A DNA stretch of 64,000 nt, taken from Notolepis coatsorum (lineage: Eukaryota; Chordata; Actinopteri; Aulopiformes; Paralepididae). Of this stretch, positions 1-11,346 are shown piece by piece. The stretch spans positions 152,646,103-152,710,102 of the forward strand of contig OZ020585.1 in the NCBI GenBank assembly GCA_963971535.1, read 5' to 3'. The position numbers and the translations under genes are program-made. The number at the start of each line of letters is the position of its first letter. Position 1 is the stretch's first letter. Below the pieces are notes generated by a model that was not told where the DNA came from, did not search any database, and saw nothing but the letters and a program-made list of their open reading frames with translations.

Positions 1-89
1 GATTGGACTTCTGCATTTCTTGCAGTTATTCTATAGTTGGCCCAAAATATATACATTGTGAATAACATGCCAACTAAAATATGTTGTAG

Positions 90-2994
90 GACAGACTCCA
101 AAATCGAGCCGGTCTCGTAAGGCGCTAAGATCCGTCAACCCTCCAGTTGTTGGCCAAGACCCTACAATGAATGGTATGTTGCTATGCATGTTAAAATGCC
201 AACTAGATGACTGTTTAAACATGATTTGTAGCATCTTCAATTCTCACCCTGGCTTACCTTTTTTAGATTCTTTGGATGGTGGCATGATCTACAGCTATTT
301 AGATTCGTTGCAGACTCCTGATCCAAATAACAGTAAGTGAACCCATATCTGTGTTCTTGTGAGGAGATGGCTGGCAGGTCGCTGGCATCATGCATGCAAC
401 AGAATACATGTTTACAATGTGCATGCCAGCCCACTACACAAATTCAAAGCCTTCACAACTTGCAAGCAATGTCACAATAAAAATGTGTAGTTGTACATAA
501 TGCTTTTATATTGAGCACAATTTCCACCATGTTTGAGTCGCAACTTATTTTACATTTCCCCTTTGTAGATCTGGTTACTAGCAACTACCGGCAATCGCTA
601 ACTCAACATAATGGTGAGTTATCAAGCAATCTCATAACATAATATTCTGGCATGTTTAAAATATCTGTATTGTCTCGCATTGTCTTTGATATTTTTATTA
701 AAGTAGTATTTGGCAGTGCACGTGAAATCAGCTGAATGGAAATCAAACATTTTCTCACATGGGGGATTACAATAGCGTCATTTGCTAATAACTTTGTGTA
801 TTTCCTACTGTGTTTCAGCCGAGATGCCAGGATTTGATATTGTTCAGTATCACCAGCAGCAGCAGGCCTCACATGTCCAGCAGCTGCAAGATCGACAAAG
901 TGCAAGTAGTGGTATGATACTGTACTCTTTCAGTAACAGTGTTTTGAGAGACGGGGATACAACTCCTTACACCCCTTCCTGACATAGAGCGACGCGAGCG
1001 AGCGAGAAAAAGTGATTAAAATGTATTCGTTTCAATCAGACTATCCTGACCTGCCGCGAGCGACAGTGAACTGAGCAGCGATGTCGTTCACCCCTCAAAT
1101 ATTCGCTCGCTGTGTCTCTAGTTGAGCGATTACGCGGCCGAGTCCCGCCCCTAAACACTTTTTATTGGTCGAGAATCCAGGTAACACACACTCGGACACG
1201 CGCTGCATCATATCAGGACAGTGTCGTGTGCGATTTCGTCTCCAGTTTGCTCGCTTGCTGCCTGTCAGGAACCGGTGTTAGTGATTATGACATGTATGTT
1301 AATTTGACTGACAAGTCAGATTTTGTATTTTTAAATATAATGATTTGTTTCTACAGGGATGTCGGGATGCAGCTCGGGGCAATACTACAGTCCCCCTGGT
1401 CTCTCACAACATGCACAAAATGGTATGCCATTTTAGAGGGAACTACCACCAGTTTGATCCAATGCAGTCAAACTAGTGAAATATATAACTATGATTTTGT
1501 TTCTACAGCGATGTCAGGACACAGCTCAGGACAATCTGGTGTTTCACAGCGTAGACAGATGGCCGGCGATGACGGGCAGCTTCTGAAAGGCAAGTCTATT
1601 GGACATGGTGTAATTCCTCGTGTGATTTGCTGCTTATTTTTATTTCTCACTTAATGATTTTAACTCTTCTTCTGAAGACCTTACCATCCAGAAGAATAAT
1701 TCAATGCTGGCTGAATTACTTGTCGTGGTGAAGGATCTATCGAGAGATGTGCAGTTCATCAAGACCGAGTTGGCTGAGGGCAACATATCTGGTGGGACCA
1801 GGGGACACGGCGTGGCCACCACAACCACTATGCTCCCCTTCCAGCTGCCAGTGAACAAGACTTCAATGAGGCAGAATCATTACTGATGGAGCAATCAGTC
1901 CGTCAAAAGATGGTAATTTATTGAACTGCATTCATTTATCAAATGTAGATCGTTTCAGTGTGGTCTTGTTCAGGGGAAAAATGTGTTTAGCACTTTCTAG
2001 TTCAAAACGTGTTAGAGCTTGTATATCTGCTATTTATGAAATGTTTTGAAATTGTTCAAATATACCGTTTACATATGGACAGGAGGGTTAATGTGGTTAA
2101 ACCTAATGACTGGCATGGGCTGGAATATCAGTGCATGCATAAAGTGTGTGTATAAACAAGTTGGTTGCTCTGTGTTCATAAAATAAACGTTATGCTGTTT
2201 CTAACACAGGGCCTTCATTTTCTTCTCTCTGATTTAGATTTCTCGCCTGGCTTTGGTACTGTAGGAGGCACCAATTCAGAGAACCTGATCAGACTGATGT
2301 TGAAAACTGCTATGACCAACGCCCTGGCCAGTGGGTTCAACTGGGCTGGAAAGAAAGACAAGCGTTGTTCAGAAAGCAAGAAGCCATTCAAGCACACCAC
2401 ACTACAAGCCTGCATGTTTGGTGAGCTTCCTCCCCTGCAAACTACTTCATAGGTTAAGTTTAGGTAGTGAGGTGGTGATGCTGGTGATGCTGGTGATTCA
2501 GAATATAATTATGCTGTTGCAAAAACTTTAAAAATAAGTGTTATGTTGGAATAAAGTGATGAAAGTGCAACCTATAAGAAATGGACAACGTAATTGAGCT
2601 TTAGAGGTGCATGGATACACATTGTATTGCCTAGATGGTGTCAGGCTAGGCGATTGCTTAATTCTCTTTCCTGTCCAGTCTAACTGGATGCTGACTGTAG
2701 CTTGTTACTGTAGACCTACAGAGTGAGTAATTGAGTGATTAAAAAAAATCGCACTCGTGTGAAGTGAGGGCCGGGTGCTCTTATCATCGTACATCATCTC
2801 ACCCACCTCTCTTCCTCCCTTTTTTATTTTTGTGTCTATCAGCTGCTGCTCGACAGTTTGACCCCAAGCTGACCGACCAGGACTACAGCGAAACTGTCAA
2901 GAAGTGGCTTCGTTATGCGCCAGACCGGGAGGGAGGCATCTCAAGGAACCGAAGTGACCCAAACTTAAGTCAAGCGAACCAGAGTCAAACTTAG
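90..2994 (+). CDS. DUF4806 domain protein, 5'-partial, about nine exons
   Basis: Spliced plus-strand gene whose 5' end lies left of the window. Supported exons: 90-173, 267-332, 569-613, 819-911, 1357-1422, 1509-1589 (GC donor), 1678-1912, 2238-2420 and 2843-2994, each with AG/GT-type borders. The first six joins are all phase 1. The N-terminal half is a Gln/Ser-rich linker. Exon 7 encodes a short helical stretch (LAELLVVVKDLSRDV). The last two exons encode the DUF4806 core, with NLIRLMLKTAMTNALASGFN, FNWAG and KKWLRYAPDREGG, then a stop. The family is widespread in metazoa and its function is unknown. Two oddities: exon 7 changes frame internally (a 53-nt GT-AG intron at 1792-1844 would restore EQDFNEAESLLMEQ, but that is very short), and its end phase does not match exon 8. 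Either a small exon is missed or this copy is decaying. Confidence 0.72.
979..1280. mobile_element. Possible short non-autonomous DNA element in an intron
   Basis: It lies inside the intron before exon 5 of the DUF4806 gene. The ends carry an exact inverted 9-mer (TTCCTGACA ... TGTCAGGAA), followed on both sides by related GCGAGCGAG-type sequence. The interior is CpG-rich compared with the rest of the intron. I see no convincing target duplication, so this is a weak call. Confidence 0.3.
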
Positions 2995-3595
2995 GGTACC
3001 CCAGCACAGCACAGCACACACTGTTTCCCTGGTTCATACAGTACAAGGAATTACCCTGGCATCTACTTGAATGACTTATGCTGCTTCAGCCTGTTCTTGG
3101 AACCGAAGTGACCAAAACTTAATTGTCAAGCGAACCAGAGTCAAACTTAGGGTACCCCAGCACAGCACAGCACACACTGTTTCCCTGGTTCATACAGTAC
3201 AAGGAATTACCCTGGCATCTACTTGAATGACTTATGCTGCTTCAGCCTGTTCTTGGAACCGAAGTGACCCAAACTTAATTGTCAAGCGAACCAGAGTCAA
3301 ACTTAGGGTACCCCAGCACAGCACAGCACACACTGTTTCCCTGGTTCATACAGTACAAGGAATTACCCTGATGGACACTGTTCTTCCATGGACGGCATCT
3401 ACTTGAATATGCTGCTTCAGCCTGTTCTTGGAACCGAAGTGACCCAAACTTAATTGTCAAGCGAACCAGAGTCAAACTTGGGGTACCCCAGCACACTGTT
3501 TCCCTGGTTCATACAGTACAAGGAATTACCCTGGACACTGTTCTTCCATGGACGGCATCTACTTGAATGACTTATGCTTCAGCCTGTTCTTGCAG
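2945..3595 (+). repeat. Four-copy tandem repeat starting in the last coding exon
   Basis: Units begin at GGAACCGAAGTGAC near 2945, 3099, 3255 and 3430, so the period is 154-175 bp. The first unit contains the last codons and stop of the DUF4806 gene; the other three are noncoding copies downstream. Later units differ by small insertions (TGGACACTGTTCTTCCATGG) and deletions. This is a local tandem expansion of the gene's own 3' end. Confidence 0.9.
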
Positions 3596-3599
3596 TGTT

Positions 3600-4150
3600 T
3601 ATTTTTTTAATTTTTAATTTTAACCTTTATTTACCCAGGGTAGGTTCGCTGAGCACAGATGCTCTTTTTCAGCTACGCCCTGCTTCACATTCACAGAGTT
3701 CCATTCACACCTGGGAGCTGCCCAGGCCTAACAAAATGAATAGTTGGTTTCAGGTTGCCGACCGACCCTGCCGATTTAGGTGCGACCCAATATATTTTAT
3801 GAGTTTATAAAATTTTTTAATAAAGTTTCATAGAAATCTTAGTCAAACATTTAGTATTATGGATATTAAACATGCTGGCAGAGTACATGCATCCATGTTG
3901 TTGTGAACATTTTAATTAAATAAAGAAATTCCCTATCCATAGTCGCCGTGGGAAAGAATAAAATAAAAAAATTAAATCAAATAAATTCCCTACCTACCCA
4001 TGGCCAAACTGACAACCAACCTGAAACCAACTATTAATTTTGTTAGGCCCCAGTACAACCACAGTCTGACACTGTTGGCCACTGAGCAACTCCACTGGAG
4101 CAGTTGGGGGTTTAGTGCCTTGCTCAAGGGCACTTCAGCGGTTGGTGTTA
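3600..4150. repeat. Teleost interspersed repeat, split by a MITE
   Basis: The left half (about 3600-3728) has the TTTATTTACCCAGG start and ends CTGCCCAGGCC. The right half (4046-4150) holds GGCCACTGAGCAACTCCACT and CTTGCTCAAGGGCACTTCAG. I recognise both halves as parts of one repeat common in fish genomes; they are separated here by the MITE at 3729-4045. Confidence 0.55.
3729..4045. mobile_element. 317-bp MITE with 29-bp terminal inverted repeats
   Basis: The left end TAACAAAATGAATAGTTGGT and the right end, read on the other strand, TAACAAAATTAATAGTTGGT, match for about 29 bp with one difference (left 3729-3757, right 4017-4045). Both sides are flanked by GGCC (3725-3728 and 4046-4049), a likely 4-bp target duplication. 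There is no coding capacity. The superfamily is not certain from the ends. Confidence 0.75.
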
Positions 4151-4192
4151 AGGGTATGGGAGAGAGTTATATGGGAGAGAGTTATAGAAACA

Positions 4193-4400
4193 TTAGGGGT
4201 GTAACGGTACACAAAATCCACGGTTCGGTACGTACCTCGGTTTTGAAGACACGGTTCGGTATTATTTTCGGTACAGTGGGGGGGGGGGGTAATAAAAAAA
4301 ATTGCTTTTCATTTATCTATTTATTTAACTGTATTAAACAATATAAAACGAATTGGCCATAATTGACTGAGCAAACTAATGCTTACTGCTGTAACCTACT
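4193..4400. mobile_element. hAT-like element end, truncated
   Basis: Starts AGGGGTGTAACGGTACAC and has several CGGTTCGGTA repeats, a pattern common at the ends of non-autonomous hAT elements in fish. I do not find the matching opposite end, so this is a fragment. A run of about 12 G residues lies near 4278. Confidence 0.4.
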
Positions 4401-4524
4401 AATAACACTTAAGTAAATCTGAAGATTATTATATAGCAGATGCCTTGGAGGATAAGTCGTGGACAACTGTAGATCATCTAAGCTCCACTGTGTTTAAATT
4501 CAAATCCTATGCCATTGTTTATAT

Positions 4525-4893
4525 TTAACCCTTGTGTCTGAAAACTAAAGTATACTCTTATTAGGGGACTAAATTGAAAAACTCCATAAAAAGATTATGT
4601 TGAAATAATTTCCCACTTTCTTTTCCATAAATATTTTATTCAACTTCAGCCCTGATCATAACCATTTTTTATATTATTTTTGTAATGAAATACTCCCACT
4701 TTTCTGAAAAGAGTTGTTAAATATGACAAAAAAAAGAATATGTGGTGGTTATGATCGGGCTGAAGTGGAATAAACAATTTATGAAGAGTAAAAAAAAAAT
4801 ACAAGATAATTAAAAGATTATGCCACATATTATGTTGGCTCATCACTGCAAAGTTATCAAACAAATACGAATCTGATCAGACACAAGGGTTAA
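4525..4893. mobile_element. TTAA-flanked MITE with an internal palindrome
   Basis: Bounded by TTAA at both ends, with inverted ends TTAACCCTTGTGTCT and AGACACAAGGGTTAA. A TTAA target with a CCC-start fits the piggyBac type. A second inverted pair lies inside: CTTCAGCCCTGATCATAACC near 4645 against GGTTATGATCGGGCTGAAG near 4746. The element could therefore fold as a stem within a stem. No coding capacity. Confidence 0.75.
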
Positions 4894-5469
4894 GTTGTTG
4901 TTCCCTTTCTAATTTCCTCAAACATCTAGTCTAGTTAATGTGATCAATATTATTTTACAATTGATGCTTTTTGTTGGACATTTCAGTCAGTAGTGAGCTC
5001 ATACTTTGAGCTCATAAATTTATAGTTAAAATGATTGCAATCTTGTCTTCGTTGTGCATGAATGCGTGTGCTCACCACACACAATATGTGTGTCACTATT
5101 CTGGCAGTGGCTATATTGTTAATGAAAGCCTGTTATAAGGTCTGTTATTTGTTTTTTGTAAAAAGTTTTAGTCACTGGAAGTTCTGATATTCTGATACCC
5201 TAGAAAAAAAAAATTTTCATATTAAAGCCATGTTGTCATTTTTGTTCACACATTTTTGGAAATATGGTCATATAAGAATTGTATTATTATTTATTTAACA
5301 ATAGTGTGTTTAACAGCAGGAAAAAAACATGTAATGTTATGATGTATACATATCAGCAGCAATATTTTAATGTAAAATGTACATTAATCAGTATTGATTC
5401 CTTAACTTTACAAGTTACAAGTAGATGTACAAGTTACAAATGTACAAGTAGAGTACCATTTAGATTATG
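4894..5469. other. AT-rich spacer, nothing recognised
   Basis: AT-rich DNA between the TTAA MITE and the next repeat. I see no exon, RNA gene or clear repeat structure on either strand. Confidence 0.6.
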
Positions 5470-5735
5470 GTTGAATAAACATTGATGTCTAACATTGATT
5501 CAATATAAAATCAACTAAAATGTGCATGTATATTACCATTTAGATGATGGTTGAATCAACATTGATATAGTATCAGCTATGGTTGACACCTAACGTTGAT
5601 TCAACGTTAGGGTCATAGACAACGATCTATATAATTTAGATGTCAGGCTTCAACATAGATTCAATATTTCTGCTGAACCCTATTTCAACGTTGATTCACT
5701 CATTTTTTGCTATCTGGGTAAATCTGCACTGGTTA
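5470..5735. repeat. Teleost repeat rich in AACGTTGATTCA words
   Basis: Dense variants of CAACATTGATTCAAT and AACGTTGATTCAACGTTAG, ending in a TTTTTTGCTATCTGGGT-type border. I recognise this as a common fish repeat. It abuts, and probably cuts off, the 3' end of the MULE transposase gene. Confidence 0.5.
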
Positions 5736-5744
5736 CTGCAGTAA

Positions 5745-8258
5745 TCTCTAAAAGTATGCATTTGATATAGTACCAGCTGAATCTGAGATGCAATGATGTT
5801 GCTATCCTGGGGAAGGAATCTCCTCGTCTGGTACACCATCCAGTGTCCGAGGGCAACATCGACAATGCAGGCCTCATAGTAGACATCCAGCCTCGAGGTC
5901 AGGATGTCCAAGAGTTGGCATGGGTTGAAGGCTTTCGTCCTCTGGAGGATCCCGTCTTTGCGGACCCGCATCGCTGCTTCCGCATAATTGTTTGTGTTAT
6001 TTCCCCGGGTGAGGAGACCGCGCGCGGCCCGGTAACTGAGTGCCCAGCACTCTCTGCGACTGTAGAGGCGCTCAATGTACCGCAGGTACTTTTCATACCT
6101 GCAATTGATCAAATAAGGAAACAAACACAGAAGATGCACATACATGGATGTAATGACAGCAAGGAGAGGTAGACACATATATGAAGTATGCAAACACAAG
6201 CCTCCTGACTTTCTTGCACCGAATTTGCAAGACTGCTGTGCTGTGTGATTGTGGGAATGTCTGTGTACAGCTAAACATAAGCAAACTTGTCTAAGCACTA
6301 ACCTGACTGCAACACGGTGCTCTCTCGCCGCCAAGTACAGCCTGTCCACCTCTGCTGTCTCCTCGGAGTAGAGCATCTGTTTAACCACAGTGAACAGAGT
6401 TAGCCTGTCTCTGCACGCCACCAGACTCGCCTTGCTCCACAACCATCTCCATACTGCTTGTAGAAGATGGAAGGAGCACAGGAGGCAAGTGGCTTGTGGG
6501 AATGCCCTCCATAAGGCTCCCCTCTCTGCCGCGCAGTCATCTGTGATGAAGACCTGTGGGCCTGATGCTCCCCTGCCAGCAAAGGCCCTCTCTCCAATCA
6601 GATTCTTCAGCAGCTGTAGCCCTTCAAAAATCGTATACCTCGTCCTCAGACTGGCAGAAGAAGATCCCCAATGGTAGACCTCCGGCAGGGCTGTGCGTCA
6701 GCAACAAAAAAACTCTGATATTTTCCCTATCCATGTTGCCGGAGGAATCTATGAAGCAGAGTTCGCCACTGTGCTTCAGCTGACATACCGACAAACACAG
6801 ACGGACAGACAGACACAGAGGCAGGCAGGCATAGTTAGTGTTAGTTAGTGTGTTACTTAGTTACTTACACCATGAAAAAGATAGCCAGAATACCTGGTGG
6901 TGCACTTTCTTCATGAGGGGAGAGGACAGCGCAATTAATGGGGCTCCCCGAGAAGAGGTTCCCATTACAGCACACGCGTCCTGGCACTTGGCGTTGTAGG
7001 CGTCCACCTGCTGACCGAGGGCTTCCACCATACTCGGGCCACTCCGGGCGCCAAATTGGACCCTGTACACCGCTGCGAATAATCTGGCAAAGAACACTCA
7101 TTTATTTGGTGTAATTGTAACTGCATAAAATTCCAATTCAATGAACATCTACATGGTTATGAATATTTTGGCACTAGTACTGTAGTTTATAACTGAACGT
7201 CTACTTTTGCACATAGGACAGTTCTGGGCAGATCCCTCTGTTGGCTGCAGCACAAAAGTAGGCGTCTCCGTGTTGGATTTTGAGATCGTGCTTTAGCACA
7301 GACAAAGCAGAAGGAGGCTTGTGGCCAATCGCAAATAACGCGGTCAGCGTGTCTATGGCCTTTTGTCCAACATCTCTATAGCGCAGGGCCGCTGCGACAT
7401 GGAGATTATGATTGTGCCTATTCACAATGCAAATGCACATTGGGAAATTAGGGATGTGTGGGTCTGTGCTCCTGTAAAAGAAATCAAAATCAACTTAACA
7501 ATAAAAACTAGGCCAACTGTTATGTCCATAAAAACAATTGAATTATAAGTATTGTATAGTGCAAACTCACCGGGTCATTCCTCTAACTTTTAGTGTAACA
7601 ACCATGGTAGCTTGGCAGCCGGTGTTTTTTTTTTTTTTTTCTGTCTCGCCTTCATCACCTTATGCTGGCACCTGTACTGCGTCTGTGTAACATTTTGATT
7701 GAATGCAGTATGGGTTAGCAGTATGCGTATGGGTGAAAGACACAAATGGTAGTCTAACAAATGATGTAAGACCTTTTGACAACACAATTCTTACCTTGAA
7801 TAGGACAGAGCGCCCCACCGCTGGTCGGGTAGCGTCCACTCTCCATGTTACCCCAGATGACTCCTTCGCCAACTCCAACCACTCCTTGGCCTGTTTCACA
7901 GTGCGGACATCCGCGCGTACTGTAGACGTGAAACCAGTGTGGTCTCCTAATGGGGCCACCTCTTCCTCATACGCACACACATGAAGCGGAAACTTTTCAG
8001 GCAGCCAAGCCTACAGGAGACATGCAATTAGCCTACTGGTAATTTAAGTAATTTAAGACCCCCACATAAAGATTAGGAATGATCATAATCAACGACAGTG
8101 ATTACCTTTAAATGTGGGTAGTCCTCTATATTGTTGTCATATGCTCTCGCTGGGTACACCTCACAAACCCCACCACTGCGTCTAAAGTCCAAATGAATGC
8201 AAAAACAGCAGGCTAGCTATTTAGGTATTAACAATTGTAGTATTGACCTGTACTAATA

Positions 8259-8296
<38 letters not shown>

Positions 8297-8394
8297 GTAA
8301 CCTACAGCACAGCATATAATAAAATGCATTAACAACACCCCTTAGCTGTTATAACTATGTACTAAAATGATGTACCTCTGCTTTGGCTTGGCTG

Positions 8395-8448
<54 letters not shown>

Positions 8449-8905
8449 GTAACCTACAGCACAGCAGGTCCCCTTAGCTGTTATAACTATGTACTAAAAT
8501 GATGTACCTCTGCTTTGGCTTGGCTACGCGAATCAATCAATCAATCATTCAATCAATCAATCAATCAATCGCGTACCTCTTAGTTAGCTCAGTTAGCTGC
8601 ATGTTAGCTCCATGTTAGCTCAGTTAGCTCAGCAGTTAGCTCATGTTAGCTCAGTAGTTAGCTTCATGTTAGCTCCATGTTAGCTCAGCAGTTAGCTCAT
8701 GTTAGCTCAGTTAGCCCAGTAGTTAGCTTCATGTTAGCTCCATGTTAGCTCAGTAGTGCGCTCAGTTAGCTCAGCAGTTAGCTTCATGTTAGCTCAGTAG
8801 TTAGCTTCATGTTAGCTCAGTAGTGATCAATCAATCAATCAATCAATCAATCATGTACCTCGGCGCGGCTGAATAACAGTAGCAGTGATCGCCTGCTGCG
8901 TCCAT
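5745..8905 (-). CDS. MULE (Mutator-like) transposase gene, 3'-truncated, one frameshift
   Basis: Minus-strand spliced gene. Exons read from the ATG at 8905: 8905-8859, 8181-8106, 8010-7795, 7671-7571, 7471-7205, 7083-6894, 6779-6303 and 6098 to about 5745, with GT/AG borders. It encodes a DDE transposase of the MULE group. Visible signatures are ELCFIDSSGNMDREN (first Asp), VFITDDCAAERGA (second Asp), CSFHLLQAVWRWLW (C-x2-H) and RGNNTNNYAEAAMR (Glu). The usual C-terminal SWIM zinc finger is absent; the frame runs into a repeat near 5735. A T-run near 6640 shifts the frame between the first and second Asp, and an 18-A run in exon 4 is a further risk. The protein is probably no longer functional. 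It lies tail-to-tail with the DUF4806 gene. Confidence 0.8.
8250..8860. repeat. AATC microsatellites, duplicated exon end, TTAGCTCA minisatellite
   Basis: (AATC)n runs lie at about 8255-8295, 8395-8445, 8531-8570 and 8827-8853. Between them, a segment with GTAACCTACAGCACAGCA and GATGTACCTCTGCTTTGGCT is repeated at about 150-bp spacing. It resembles the exon 1 donor region of the MULE gene. From 8578 to 8825 there is a degenerate array of GTTAGCTCAGTAGTTAGCTC words. All of it sits in intron 1 of the MULE gene. Confidence 0.85.
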
Positions 8906-8989
8906 CGCGTGTATATATGTGATTAATATGAACCATATGTGATTAATATGAACCAAAGCAAGCGTTCGACGCGGGGATCTCATGCGCAT

Positions 8990-9063
8990 GCACGCGCGAG
9001 CACCTGGGCGAAGGAAAAGGAAACATGCGCGCACGAGCACCTGGGCGAAGGAAAAGGAAATGC
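8990..9063. repeat. Two-copy tandem repeat upstream of the MULE start
   Basis: Two copies of GAGCACCTGGGCGAAGGAAA-type sequence (about 36 bp each) in a CpG-rich stretch, 85-160 bp upstream of the MULE ATG on the minus strand. It could be part of the transposase promoter; no core promoter element is clear. Confidence 0.6.
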
Positions 9064-9125
9064 GCATTACCGTACTGGCGTATGGCGAAGAATGCGGAAG
9101 CGCTCTTGCACTCTTCCGCTGGCAT

Positions 9126-11346
9126 TCAGCTACACGCAAGAGGGACCACAGAGTGAGCAGATGCCATCATACCAAGCAGGCGCATCACGGACAGCGCCGT
9201 AACCGTCCTGCCAGGATGGAACCTCCTGAGCACGCCGAGAATATCCTCCCACCGCTGCTCTGAGAGGGTTGCCCTCATGGGCCTTGAGCTTAGAACCAAG
9301 CCCAAGTACTCCACCGGTTGACTGGGAAGAGGAGTACTCTTCTTCCAGTTCACAGCAAAACCCAGACTGGCGAGGAATTCCACCACCAGCCTGGTATGAA
9401 ACCTGGCGATCTCCTCTGACCGGCTGAGGACCAGAATGTCGTTGAGGTATAATAAAATTCGTATCCCCTGACGACACAGAGGGTTCAGCGCGGTCTCCAC
9501 GCACTTGGTGAATGTGCGAGGAGCCAGAGAGTAGCCGAATGGCAGCCTTTGGTACTTGTACGCTATGCCCTGAAACAGGAAGCGTAGGAATTTCCTGTGA
9601 GGAGGGAAGATCGGGATGTGAAAATACGCATCCTTCAGGTCTATGGAGGTGAACCAGTCTCCCACTCTGACAGCGCTTAACAGGTGTTTGACGGTCAACA
9701 TTCTGAACTTTCTCGCCACAATCAGTCGATTGAACGTGGACAGGTCCAGTATAGGTCTGACACCTCCCGATTTCTTGGGCACCAGAAAATACCGGGAGTA
9801 AAGACACATCGCGTCCTCCCTTGGGAGCATGACGATGGCCTGCTTCGCCAACAGAGATTGGATCTCGTCGGCCAGAGCTGTCACTGCTGCGGACCCTGAC
9901 AAAAGGGTCTGTACCAAACCCAAAAATGGAGGGTGGGGTTGTGCAAGCTGTAACACAAGCCCCTCCCTCAGTGTTCTCTCCATCCACCTCGACATATGGC
10001 ACTCCTGTAACCATACATGATGATAATCCCAAAGCGCACCCGCAGCCAACTGGCGCTGGTCCGCCAGGAACCGTAGATAGGAGGCCCGGTCCCTCCAGCT
10101 GTGTGTTGCCAACCCTGGACTCGCCAACCACGCGAGCAGGGTGTCTCACAGAGCCGGGATATCGCACCCTGACTCTACCAACGAGGCAATCGCACCCAAG
10201 GGGGGGACCCCGACAGAAAGGGCCGGCCTTATACGGGGAGAGTGGCCATCACCCCTGGTGACATAGGCTTCCCCGCTGAGCATCTTCCCGGCATAGACTG
10301 CTGAGGACAGCCTGCTCTGCAGCTGGACATGCAAGGTGTGTGATTTGGGTGATATTACTACCACCCAAATCACGCGTGCCTGACTGACCACCGCCGGTCT
10401 TCCGGTCGGGGGAGGCACTAACGTAATACCCGGCCTGGCGAGGGCGGGGCTGGGGGAACCCACGCTGCGACCTCCTGGGCCTAGAGTTCCCCATCTGACA
10501 AACATTTTTAGATACAGGGAACCCTGCTCCGTCGACAGACACAACACCAGGCTCACCAAACACAGACGCAGGACGTGTGGTGTGGGAGCACAGGGGAAGT
10601 CTCCTATCCTCCTCAATGGGAGATTCCTCCAACCAAAGATGCCTGTGAACAGGCGTTGACAGCATCCTAGCCATCCCTGCGGTTATAGCTTGCGGCTGGG
10701 TCAAAAGCTGTATAACCTCAAAAACGTGCGCAATGTTTTTGACATCGGCTGGCTCTAAGGCCCCACCACCCGACACCATTTTGGACAGAAAAGCAGCCAA
10801 TTGAGCAATGTTATTGTTTGCTGCTAAATTCCGTCCCGCTGCGGTATAAGCTTCATCAGCCCACTCAGCCACCTGCCGGACGACTCGCCCTCCGGCGTCG
10901 GCTTCCGGGTGGGATACCGTTCAACCATGCCAGGGCAAAGGACTGATGCTACCTGCTCCTCTAAGCACGGCACACCTGTCCTGAGCCCTGTTGTCAGCCC
11001 ATCCACCCGTGTAAAGGGTAAAAAAGCCTCAGCAAAACCCTCAACATTAGACGCCGATTGACCTTCAGCAATGAAACGGTTAAGAGGAGGGAAGAGTGGT
11101 GACAACCCCGGCGGGGCACATGGGAACGGCGCCCCAAACATCTTAGCATTAGCATTAGCTGCGCGCTAGGATACTTGGAGAAACATCCAAAAGAGAGTCA
11201 TGATGACCACGTTTATCCAAATATCCCGCCCCCTGCACCAATACATCACTCGGTCGTCTCACGAGACAACGAGCAGTATTACACATGCCAGTACGAGATG
11301 CGAAAATCAAACACGGCCTTCTATTTCCAGCACTCCTGATCATCAC
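9126..11346 (-). mobile_element. DIRS-like retrotransposon fossil, partial
   Basis: Minus-strand remnant. The reverse-transcriptase part (about 10127-9126) shows GVRPILDLSTFNRL, KDAYFHIPIFPPHRKFLRF and LPFGYSLAPRTFTKCV, typical of DIRS reverse transcriptases. Upstream of it (about 11346-10250) is a gag-like region in several frames. The RNase H, methyltransferase and tyrosine-recombinase parts and terminal repeats are not seen. It is truncated and broken by several changes, and looks moderately old. Confidence 0.75.

Noticed and set aside
5843-6172. Plus-strand 109-residue frame
   Set aside because: Antisense shadow of the MULE exon that carries RGNNTNNYAEAAMR.
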